From a virus: a stretch of 23,254 nucleotides of DNA. Positions 1 to 6,249 of this stretch are shown here, in pieces (position 1 is the stretch's first letter; each line of letters begins with the position of its first letter). The notes under the pieces were generated by a model that did no database searches, was not told the origin of the DNA, and saw only the letters and a program-made list of their open reading frames with translations. Location: positions 1-23,254 of the IMG/VR virus record IMGVR_UViG_3300024320_000046. The stretch is one strand, 5' to 3'. A program made the translations under genes and the position numbers.

Positions 1-5
1 TGGCT

Positions 6-404
6 ATGATAAAGTTCTTCTCAAAGATTTATAATCAATGTGGTATTGGTTCTAGCCATGTGATTACTAGAACTGGCAATCCCATGTTAAAACGGTGGGG
101 TATTTGGACACCATATTTTACTGTATTATTTTCTAAAATATTTGCAATTAAACAAATACCACATAATCACGAAGGTTCTTTTATATCTTTTTTATTGTGG
201 GGTTCATATACAGAAGTTGTAAATGGTATTGCAACAAAAAAGAAATGGATTAATAAGTTATCGCATAATCAGTTTCACGAAATAAAAGCAAATAAACCTG
301 TATATACATTAATGTTTATGGGTGTTATTAAAAATAAAATAACATCTGGTATTGTTAATAATAAAGTAATACCATCAAATAAAATTGTAAGGGGATACAA
401 ATGA
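6..404 (+). CDS. Cupin-like small phage protein
   Basis: 132 residues. The centre reads as a compact beta-barrel: His53-x-His55 (PHNHEG), then a hydrophobic strand with LLWGSYTE (about 63-70), then a second histidine cluster (His87, His91-Glu92) before a strand VYTLMFMG (99-106). This H-x-H, W-G-x-Y, H-x-[IE], [VW]TLxFxG order matches a cupin-like family I recognise from phage structural regions; metal binding through the histidines is inferred. No enzyme activity can be assigned. The ATG at 6 is five bases from the window edge, so its ribosome binding site is not visible and a further upstream start cannot be excluded. It overlaps the next gene by four bases (ATGA), so the two are probably translationally coupled in the late operon. 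Confidence 0.6.
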   Translation: MIKFFSKIYNQCGIGSSHVITRTGNPMLKRWGIWTPYFTVLFSKIFAIKQIPHNHEGSFISFLLWGSYTEVVNGIATKKKWINKLSHNQFHEIKANKPVYTLMFMGVIKNKITSGIVNNKVIPSNKIVRGYK

Positions 405-595
405 ATGAAAAACAAAAATTTTTAACGGAAGCTGACATAGATAGAATAGCAGAAAAAGCAGCTGGAAGAGCATTAGAAAAAGTATATGCTGAAGTTGGTA
501 AAAGTGTATCTAAAAAACTAATGTGGATTATGGGTGTTGTATCTATAAGTTTAATAGTATGGCTATCTAGCTTTGGTGGTATAACTAAGTTATAA
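401..595 (+). CDS. Small C-terminally anchored membrane protein
   Basis: 64 residues. Residues 1-35 are charged and predicted helical (EADIDRIAEKAAGRALEKVYAEVG), followed by one hydrophobic span at about 40-59 ending in SSFGGITKL. The amphipathic helix plus single C-terminal membrane helix resembles small proteins that sit near tail genes in marine phages. It could be virion-associated or holin-like; the sequence does not decide. The start ATG overlaps the stop of the cupin-like gene (ATGA). It is followed by an AGAGGAGG ribosome binding site serving the next microgene. Confidence 0.6.
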   Translation: MNEKQKFLTEADIDRIAEKAAGRALEKVYAEVGKSVSKKLMWIMGVVSISLIVWLSSFGGITKL

Positions 596-606
596 GAGGA
601 GGCAAT

Positions 607-708
607 ATGTATAAACTTGCAAAAATAATGGCGGCACATCCAAATAGGAAAATCAATGGTCAGTACAGAAGATTGTACTATCGTGGAAGGATGCCACATA
701 AATTATGA
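607..708 (+). CDS. 33-residue basic microprotein
   Basis: Translation begins MYKLAKIMAAHPNRKINGQY and ends in RRGRMPHKL-like basic sequence (RLYYRGRMPHKL). It is called because a near-perfect Shine-Dalgarno (AGAGGAGG, about 594-603) lies just before the ATG and because its stop overlaps the start of the next gene in ATGA fashion (705-708), the pattern shared by neighbouring genes. It is rich in Arg, Lys, His and Tyr with no membrane segment. Function unknown; it lies in a run of small basic proteins, so nucleic-acid or capsid interaction is only a guess. Confidence 0.55.
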   Translation: MYKLAKIMAAHPNRKINGQYRRLYYRGRMPHKL

Positions 709-998
709 CAGATAAGAAAAAAGACAGCAGGTTAAAAAAAGCAGGTGTATGTTGTTATAATAAACCTAAACGTACCCCTAACCATCCTAAGAAATCTCAT
801 GTAGTAGTTGCTAAACAAGGTGATAAAATAAAAACTATTAGGTTTGGAGAGCAAGGAGCTAGTACAGCAGGTAAACCTAAATCAGGGGAGTCAGCTAAAA
901 TGAAAGCAAAAAGAAAATCATTTAAAGCTAGACATGGTAAAAATATAGCTAAAGGAAAAATGTCAGCAGCTTATTGGGCGAATAAAGTAAAATGGTAA
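705..998 (+). CDS. Small basic conserved phage protein (TIRFGEQG type)
   Basis: 97 residues, strongly basic. An N-terminal part carries CC and PKRTPNHPKKSHVVVAK, then KTIRFGEQGAST (about 43-54), then the C-terminal KRKSFKARHGKNIAKGKMSAAYWANKVKW. The last segment, R-K-S-F-K-A-R-H-x-K-N-I-x-K-G-K-M-S-A-A-Y-W-A, is a pattern I recognise from small uncharacterised proteins in many marine phages (a DUF family; I believe DUF6321 but cannot confirm). No catalytic motif is visible. It is coupled to both neighbours (ATGA upstream, 7-base overlap downstream). A role in head or DNA packaging is inferred only from charge and position before the tail genes. Confidence 0.65.
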   Translation: MTDKKKDSRLKKAGVCCYNKPKRTPNHPKKSHVVVAKQGDKIKTIRFGEQGASTAGKPKSGESAKMKAKRKSFKARHGKNIAKGKMSAAYWANKVKW

Positions 999-1180
999 AA
1001 AAGAAAACAAAAAAAAGTACAGTAAATAAAGCAGGTAATTATACTAAACCTACTATGCGTAAAAATCTTTTTAACAAAATTAAAGCAGGTAGTAAGGGTG
1101 GTAAGCCCGGACAATGGTCAGCTCGTAAAGCTCAAATGTTAGCTAAACAATATAAAGCTAAAGGTGGTGGTTATGTCTAA
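992..1180 (+). CDS. Small basic conserved phage protein (GSKGGKPGQWSARKAQ type)
   Basis: 62 residues with nearly a third Lys or Arg. The diagnostic stretch is residues about 25-58: R-K-N-L-F-N-K-I-K-A-G-S-K-G-G-K-P-G-Q-W followed by SARKAQMLAKQYKAKGGGY. I recognise this as a common uncharacterised small phage protein, usually next to the gene encoding KWRTxSGKPS. The start overlaps the upstream gene by 7 bases, and its end overlaps the following start, so the three basic genes form one translational unit. The molecular role is unknown. Confidence 0.65.
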   Translation: MVKKKTKKSTVNKAGNYTKPTMRKNLFNKIKAGSKGGKPGQWSARKAQMLAKQYKAKGGGYV

Positions 1181-1418
1181 TAAAACTAAAAGACAACAAA
1201 GTTTAACTGATTGGACTAATCAAAAGTGGAGAACATCTAGTGGTAAACCTAGTAATGGTAAAAGAAGATACTTACCGGATGCAGCTTGGAATGCTTTAAC
1301 ACCCGCTGAGAAAAGAGCTACTAATGCTGCTAAAGCAAAAGGTAATAGAAAAGGTAAACAGTTTGTAGCACAACCTAAAAAGGTAGCAAAGAAAGTAAAA
1401 AAGTACCGTACAACATAG
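1173..1418 (+). CDS. Small basic conserved phage protein (KWRTSSGKPS type)
   Basis: 81 residues from ATG 1173. A GTG at 1164 is in frame, but the ATG is better placed behind AAAGGTGG. Order of motifs: SLTDWTNQKWRTSSGKPS (about 9-26), RYLPDAAWNALTPAEKRATNAAK (about 31-53), GKQFVAQPKKVAKKVKKYR (about 61-79). This K-W-x-T-x-S-G-K-P-S ... R-Y-L-P ... K-Q-F-V-x-Q-P-K pattern matches a small uncharacterised family widespread in phages and some bacteria (I believe DUF5872; not verified). It overlaps the preceding gene by 8 bases. Positive charge suggests binding to nucleic acid or to an acidic virion surface, which is inference. Confidence 0.65.
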   Translation: MSNKTKRQQSLTDWTNQKWRTSSGKPSNGKRRYLPDAAWNALTPAEKRATNAAKAKGNRKGKQFVAQPKKVAKKVKKYRTT

Positions 1419-1427
1419 GAATATAAA

Positions 1428-2075
1428 ATGACATACTTACAAGTAGTAAACAATATTTTAAAACGATTAAGGGAAAGAACTGTAGCATCTGTAAATGAAA
1501 CAACATACTCTAAATTAATAGGGGTGTTAGTTAATGATGCTTTAATAGATGTAGAGAATGCTTGGCATTGGTCAGGACTTCGTAATACACTAACAGCTAC
1601 CACTTCCAATGGTATATTTAATTATGAACTTAATGGTACACAGAATAGATTAACAGTATTAGATGTTATAAATGAAACTGATGATTTTTTCTTAAAACAA
1701 AAAAGTTCACATGATTTTAATAATTTATTTTTAAATACAGAACCAGCAACAGGCTCACCCTATTACTATTGTTTTAACGGTATAAGTTCTGACGGGGATA
1801 CACAAGTTGATTTATATCCAATACCTGATAAAGCTTATACGATTTACTTTAATGTAATATTAAGAAGTGCAGAATTAGAAAGTGATGCAGATACTTTTAG
1901 CGTACCAACTAAACCTATTGAACTATTAGCTTATGCACTAGCTGTAGAAGAACGTGGAGAAGATGGTGGTGCTACTACAACAAGTGCATATGCTAGAGCA
2001 AACAATGCCTTACAAGATGCTATAGCTTTAGATGCAGCTAAACACCCAGAAGAAAGTATTTGGTATGAAGCTTAA
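1428..2075 (+). CDS. Tail adaptor / tail tubular protein A (T7 gp11-like)
   Basis: 215 residues, close to the roughly 200 of T7 gp11. In T7-like phages this protein forms the ring joining portal to tail nozzle. Seen here: an N-terminal helix TYLQVVNNILKRLRER, then LVNDALIDVENAWHWSGLRNTL (about 31-52, with the W-x-W typical of the family), beta strands through the middle, VDLYPIPDKAYTIYFNVILR (about 126-145), and a C-terminal helical part with AYALAVEERGEDGG and KHPEESIWYEA. The next gene is the nozzle protein, as expected for the gp11-gp12 pair. The start follows AGGAATATAAA. Confidence 0.8.
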   Translation: MTYLQVVNNILKRLRERTVASVNETTYSKLIGVLVNDALIDVENAWHWSGLRNTLTATTSNGIFNYELNGTQNRLTVLDVINETDDFFLKQKSSHDFNNLFLNTEPATGSPYYYCFNGISSDGDTQVDLYPIPDKAYTIYFNVILRSAELESDADTFSVPTKPIELLAYALAVEERGEDGGATTTSAYARANNALQDAIALDAAKHPEESIWYEA

Positions 2076-2096
2076 TTACTTAGGAATTATTAAATA

Positions 2097-3659
2097 ATGT
2101 CAAAACAAATATTAACAGCATCATTAGTAGCCCCAGCATTCTTAGGTTTAAATACCCAAGAGTCTAGTGTAGCTAATGACCCTAGCTTTGCTTTAGAAGC
2201 TAATAACTGTATTATAGATGAATTTGGTAGATTAGGTGCAAGAAAAGGTTGGTTATATCGTACTACTTCCGGTGGTACAGGTGTTAACTTAAAAGGTATG
2301 CACCCCTTTTTAGATATAGCAGGAACTAATACTTTAGTGTCTTGGTCTAGTACTAAATTTTATACAGGACTGGCTACATTAACAGAACGCACCCCTACTA
2401 CTACTGATACTATTAGTGCTGGTAATTGGAGTAGTGCAACACTAAACGATATAGCATATTTCTTCCAAAGAGATTATAAACCTTTATATTACACAAATGA
2501 AACTACACCTAATGAATTTAAAAGTATAGACCAACACACAGGAAGTTCAGGAACACCACCAGAAGCTAATATAGTTATGTCAGCCTTTGGTCGTTTATGG
2601 GCTGCTGATACTACAACTAATAAAACTACAGTATACTTTACTGATTTATTACATGGATATAAATGGGGTGGAGGTAGTTCTGGTTCTTTAAACATAGCTG
2701 GAGTTTTACCTAAAGGTCAAGATGTAATTACTGGTTTAGGTGAAATGAATGGTAACTTAATTATATTTTGTAAAAACCATATTATTATATATTCAGATGG
2801 AGATAACTTTGCATCTACTATTAGTACAACTTCTTTAACTTTAGTTGAGGTTATTTCAGGGGTAGGGTGTATAGCTAGAGATAGTATTCAAAATACAGGA
2901 ACTGATATTGTATTTTTATCGGCAACTGGATTACGTTCATTAGGTAGAACAATACAAGAAAAATCTCAACCATTAAATGATTTATCTAAAAATGTAAGAG
3001 ATACATTTATGGATATAGTTAATAGAGAAAGTGACCTAGGTTTAGTTAAATCTTGTTACTTTCCTGAAGAAGCTTTTTATTTAATTAGTTTACCGGAAGC
3101 AGCACAAGTATTTTTATTTGATACTAGGGGTACTTTAGAAGATGCTTCATTAAGAGTAACTACTTGGAATAATTTAAGTCATACTGATTATGTTTATGAT
3201 GCTACTAGTAAAGTTATGTATCTAACACAAACAGATGGTATAGCTGAGTATAGTGGTTATAACGATAATGGTAGTGCATATACCATGTCATACTTTACTA
3301 ATCATTTTGATTTTAATAAACCTAATATACTTAAATTAATAAAGAGAGCAGCAGTTACAGCTATTGGAAGTTCATCACAACCTTTTACTTTAAAGTGTGG
3401 TTTTGATTATACAACTAATTATTTTAGTTTTCCATTTACTTTAAGTCAATCAGCAGTATCAGAGTACGGTATAGCTGAGTACGGAAGTAATGCAGCAACA
3501 ATAGCAGAGTATCATTCAGGTATTTCTTTGGAAAGACTTGATTCTTCTATATCAGGTTCAGGTTCAATAGTACAACTTGGTATTGAAACAACAATAGATG
3601 GGGCGTTATTAAGCGTTCAAAAACTAGACATTTACACTAAACAGGGTAGGATTATATAA
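2097..3659 (+). CDS. Tail nozzle / tail tubular protein B (T7 gp12-like, P22 gp10-like)
   Basis: 520 residues, beta-rich throughout with many short Thr/Ser/Gly strands. It opens with SLVAPAFLGLNTQESSVAND and NCIIDEFGRLGARKGW (about 37-52). The pattern 'G-[LI]-N-T-[RQ]-[ED]-x(n)-A-x-x-[AL]-x-N-[CV]... G-x-L-x-x-R-x-G' is a hallmark of podophage nozzle or stabilisation proteins. A short motif (I/V)-(A/S)-E-Y recurs at about residue 381 and three times at about 455-472 (SEYG, IAEYG, IAEYH). T7 gp12 is near 800 residues, so this is a shorter type. It follows the adaptor by 21 bases and its stop overlaps the fibre start (TAATG). Product class is well supported by position and N-terminus; the fine family is not proven. 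Confidence 0.72.
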   Translation: MSKQILTASLVAPAFLGLNTQESSVANDPSFALEANNCIIDEFGRLGARKGWLYRTTSGGTGVNLKGMHPFLDIAGTNTLVSWSSTKFYTGLATLTERTPTTTDTISAGNWSSATLNDIAYFFQRDYKPLYYTNETTPNEFKSIDQHTGSSGTPPEANIVMSAFGRLWAADTTTNKTTVYFTDLLHGYKWGGGSSGSLNIAGVLPKGQDVITGLGEMNGNLIIFCKNHIIIYSDGDNFASTISTTSLTLVEVISGVGCIARDSIQNTGTDIVFLSATGLRSLGRTIQEKSQPLNDLSKNVRDTFMDIVNRESDLGLVKSCYFPEEAFYLISLPEAAQVFLFDTRGTLEDASLRVTTWNNLSHTDYVYDATSKVMYLTQTDGIAEYSGYNDNGSAYTMSYFTNHFDFNKPNILKLIKRAAVTAIGSSSQPFTLKCGFDYTTNYFSFPFTLSQSAVSEYGIAEYGSNAATIAEYHSGISLERLDSSISGSGSIVQLGIETTIDGALLSVQKLDIYTKQGRII

Positions 3660-4372
3660 TGAGTAATTATTCAAAAACAACAGACTTTGCAGCAAAGGAT
3701 GCGTTATCTACAGGTAATGCAAATAAGATTGTAAAAGGTACAGAGATAGATGATGAATTTGATGCCATACAGACAGCAGTAAACAGTAAAGCTGATACTA
3801 ATAATGCTGCTTTAACAGGTACACCAACAGCTCCAACAGCTAGTGCTGCTACTAATTCAACACAAATAGGCACTACAGCTTATGTAACATCTGCTATCAC
3901 TACTGCAGTTGCTGCAGCTAAAGCAGCTTTATTTCCAGTAGGGACTATATACACACAAGCAGCAGTAGCTACTAACCCCGCAACCTTATTAGGTTTTGGT
4001 ACTTGGGTATCATTTGGTGCAGGTCGTGTTATGGTAGGTATAGATGGTAGTGATACAGCATTTGATACATTAGAAGAAACAGGTGGTAGTGCAGATGCTA
4101 TTGTAGTAAGTCATACACATACAGCAACTTCTACAGTAACTGACTCCGGACACAAACATTTATCTGCTCAAGGTACAGAGTTCCCAAGTTATGGGTCATC
4201 TGGAACTGCTGATGGCCCTAATGGTTTAAGAAGTGGAGACCCGCATGGTTTTACAGAAACTAAAACAACAGGAGTTACTGTTGCTACATCTATAGCATCA
4301 GCTGGTTCTAGTGGTACAGATGCTAACTTACAACCTTACATAGTTGTATATATGTGGAAAAGAACTGCTTAA
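3659..4372 (+). CDS. Short tail fibre / collar-type receptor-binding protein
   Basis: 237 residues. Residues 1-45 (FAAKDALSTGNANKIVKGTE then DDEFDAIQTAVNSKAD) are the virion-anchoring N-terminus typical of podophage fibres. Residues 47-80 carry the fibre repeat-like NNAALTGTPTAPTA ... TQIGTTAYVTSAI. From 91 on comes a gp10-C-like tip: FPVGTIY (92-98), FGTWVSFGAGRVMVGID (113-129), paired His-x-His sites at 152/154 and 165/167, and the terminal ANLQPYIVVYMWKRT. Such His pairs in fibre tips often bind metal along a trimer axis; that is family knowledge applied by inference. It is very short for a sole fibre, so another receptor-binding protein may lie elsewhere. It overlaps both neighbours by one base. 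Confidence 0.78.
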   Translation: MSNYSKTTDFAAKDALSTGNANKIVKGTEIDDEFDAIQTAVNSKADTNNAALTGTPTAPTASAATNSTQIGTTAYVTSAITTAVAAAKAALFPVGTIYTQAAVATNPATLLGFGTWVSFGAGRVMVGIDGSDTAFDTLEETGGSADAIVVSHTHTATSTVTDSGHKHLSAQGTEFPSYGSSGTADGPNGLRSGDPHGFTETKTTGVTVATSIASAGSSGTDANLQPYIVVYMWKRTA

Positions 4373-4686
4373 TGAAAACACCTGTAATACTTTATAAAGA
4401 TTATACAATATTTACAGAACAGTACGAGGACAAATTATTTTTACATTGTGATGTTTACAAATGGAATAAAGAAACAAAGAAAAGTTTACAACATAGTTTA
4501 GATTTAATACTAAGATTATACAAACAAGATGTATATGCTTTACATGAAAACACTGATGATAACAAACATAGGAAATTTTTAGAAATGTACAAATTTGAAT
4601 TATATAGCACAGAGATGGGCCTAGATGGTTTGTTACATCAGGTCTGGAGAAAACGAAATAAAACTAAGGAGATAAAAAATGGGTAG
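4372..4686 (+). CDS. Small protein between fibre and internal virion genes, possible degenerate GNAT-like fold
   Basis: 104 residues from ATG 4372, which overlaps the fibre stop (TAATG); an in-frame ATG at 4354 lies inside the fibre gene and is less likely. The segment LFLHCDVYKWNKETKKSLQHSLDLILRL (about 22-49) followed by VYALHENTDDNKHRKFLEMYKFELY (about 54-78) resembles the strand-helix-strand and 'K-x-x-K-F-x-x-x-x-G/K-F' end of acetyltransferase-like phage proteins found beside tail genes. No acetyl-CoA loop (R/Q-x-x-G-x-G/A) is seen, so activity is doubtful. It overlaps the next gene by 8 bases, with AAGGAG inside its 3' end serving that gene. Confidence 0.5.
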   Translation: MKTPVILYKDYTIFTEQYEDKLFLHCDVYKWNKETKKSLQHSLDLILRLYKQDVYALHENTDDNKHRKFLEMYKFELYSTEMGLDGLLHQVWRKRNKTKEIKNG

Positions 4687-5503
4687 TAGTATAGGAAAAA
4701 TATTAGGTGGAGAAAAAGCACAGCCAGCTAAAGCTGCACCCGGAGCTAGGTTTGAACCGTTTACATATACAGGTTTAGCGGGTACAGCAACAGGAAGAAA
4801 AGAAGGTGATTTAGGATTTAGGTTTGAACAAGAACTAACCCCTGAATTACAAGCGTTGTATGGGCAAGGTATTGCTGCAACTAGCCCCTTACTTTCTCAA
4901 TACTTAGAACAGGCACAAGCCCCTATCCCTACATTTGATTTTACGGGTGATGATTTAAGAGCAAGGGAGCAACAAATATTACAAGAGCAAACTGCTTTAT
5001 TAACACCTGAACTAGAAAGACAAAGACAACAATTAAGAAGTGATTTGTTTGGGTCAGGTCGTTTAGGATTACAAGTGTCAGGAGAAGCAGTAGGTGCTGG
5101 GGAAGGTACAGGAATGGTTAGCCCTGATGCTTACGGATTAGGTTTAGCACAATCTAGGGCATTAGCTGAGTTAGGGCCACAAGCAAGACAACTAGCTTCC
5201 GCAGAAAGATTACAAGACTTTGGTTTACAATCTGAGCTATATAATATAAATCAAGAAGCAAGACAACAACAACTAGTTAACTTACTAGGTGGTCTAGGGG
5301 CTAGTATGGGTACATTTAAAGATGTATTAGGTATAGAGCAAGGTTTAATTGGTCAAGCTTCTGGATTAGAACAAGCTCGTGCTGCTGCAACTGCTGGAGC
5401 ATTCCAAGCAGGTACACCAGCTACAGGGCGTAAGCCGGGATTATTCGAACAAATGTTAGTAGCAGCTGCAGGTTCTGCTGGTAAAGCTTATGGAGGTGCA
5501 TAA
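4679..5503 (+). CDS. Internal virion protein / ejection protein (Ala-Gln-Gly-rich)
   Basis: 274 residues, rich in Ala, Gln, Gly and Leu. It begins MGSSIGKILGG, then RFEPFTYTGLAG (about 25-36), then long Gln-rich helices (EQQILQEQTALLTPELERQR, about 97-116) and a conserved-looking turn FGSGRLGLQVSGEA plus SPDAYGLGLAQSRALAEL (about 123-165). This helix-turn arrangement is typical of the first of several internal core or ejection proteins in marine podophages (analogous by position to T7 gp14 or P22 gp7). Membrane insertion on ejection is the expected role, by inference. A clear AAGGAG precedes the start, and the stop overlaps the next start (TAATG). Confidence 0.62.
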   Translation: MGSSIGKILGGEKAQPAKAAPGARFEPFTYTGLAGTATGRKEGDLGFRFEQELTPELQALYGQGIAATSPLLSQYLEQAQAPIPTFDFTGDDLRAREQQILQEQTALLTPELERQRQQLRSDLFGSGRLGLQVSGEAVGAGEGTGMVSPDAYGLGLAQSRALAELGPQARQLASAERLQDFGLQSELYNINQEARQQQLVNLLGGLGASMGTFKDVLGIEQGLIGQASGLEQARAAATAGAFQAGTPATGRKPGLFEQMLVAAAGSAGKAYGGA

Positions 5504-6240
5504 TGGCAGGGATGATTAAAAATATATTTGGGTTAGATACTGCATCTATATTAGAAAAAAGAGCAGAAGAAAATAGAAAAAAAGCACTAGCAAGAATAAA
5601 AGCTGGTAATATAGACCCTACGGTAGCTATACTAGGTCAACAGTTTGGTGATATGTTAGGGCGTGGCTTAATGAAAAAGCTAGGGTATGAAGACCCTGAA
5701 ATGTCTAAGGCAAAAAAAAATGAAGCTTTACAAAAAGAGTTACAGGAAGATTTAGCAAAGCTTGATAAGACAAGTTCAGATTATTACAATAGGATAGCGG
5801 AAGCATTTTTAACTAATAACGATTATCAAAGAGGAGCAGCAATGCTTGGTATAGCTCAATCTATTGATGCTAGAAATCTTAAAAAAGAAAAAGAAATAAA
5901 AGAAAAAGAAAAAGAAGATAGAGGTAAACCTTTTGTTCCCTCGTTAGCAACTAAAGCAGAAAATGATTTATATTCTAGTATTATAGATGATTCAGATTTT
6001 TCAGGTATAAATAATAAAGATGAACTTATAACTAGAATACATAATGATTTAGAAAATTATAAAGACAAGTGGAAAAAGAAACAGAAGAAAGAGGGGCGTG
6101 AAGATACTTGGGGAGGTGATAAAGATGCTGTATTAGCAATTCTTAACCAGTATAAAAATAGTGGTTTAATAGAAAAAGATAGTGATTTGATAGACGGTAT
6201 GAATATACCTTTTACAAATAAGTGGGAATTTAAAAAATAA
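5503..6240 (+). CDS. Internal virion protein, charged coiled-coil type
   Basis: 245 residues. N-terminal MAGMIKNIFGLDTASILEKRAEENRKKALARIKAG is followed by a segment with QQFGDMLGRGLMKKLGYEDPE (about 46-66), a helical region with NNDYQRGAAMLGIAQ (about 105-119), and a highly charged Lys/Glu run (about 126-140, KEKEIKEKEKED). No enzyme motif is visible. The second of three consecutive virion proteins between fibre and exported proteins, it corresponds by position to T7 gp15-type internal proteins, though much shorter. A second Met (residue 4) is also possible as start. The DNA-ejection role is inferred from order and composition. Confidence 0.58.
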   Translation: MAGMIKNIFGLDTASILEKRAEENRKKALARIKAGNIDPTVAILGQQFGDMLGRGLMKKLGYEDPEMSKAKKNEALQKELQEDLAKLDKTSSDYYNRIAEAFLTNNDYQRGAAMLGIAQSIDARNLKKEKEIKEKEKEDRGKPFVPSLATKAENDLYSSIIDDSDFSGINNKDELITRIHNDLENYKDKWKKKQKKEGREDTWGGDKDAVLAILNQYKNSGLIEKDSDLIDGMNIPFTNKWEFKK

Positions 6241-6249
6241 GGAGACTAA

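Noticed and set aside
355-699. 114-codon minus-strand frame opposite the first small genes
   Set aside because: The plus-strand genes there have matching ribosome binding sites and ATGA couplings; this frame has neither.
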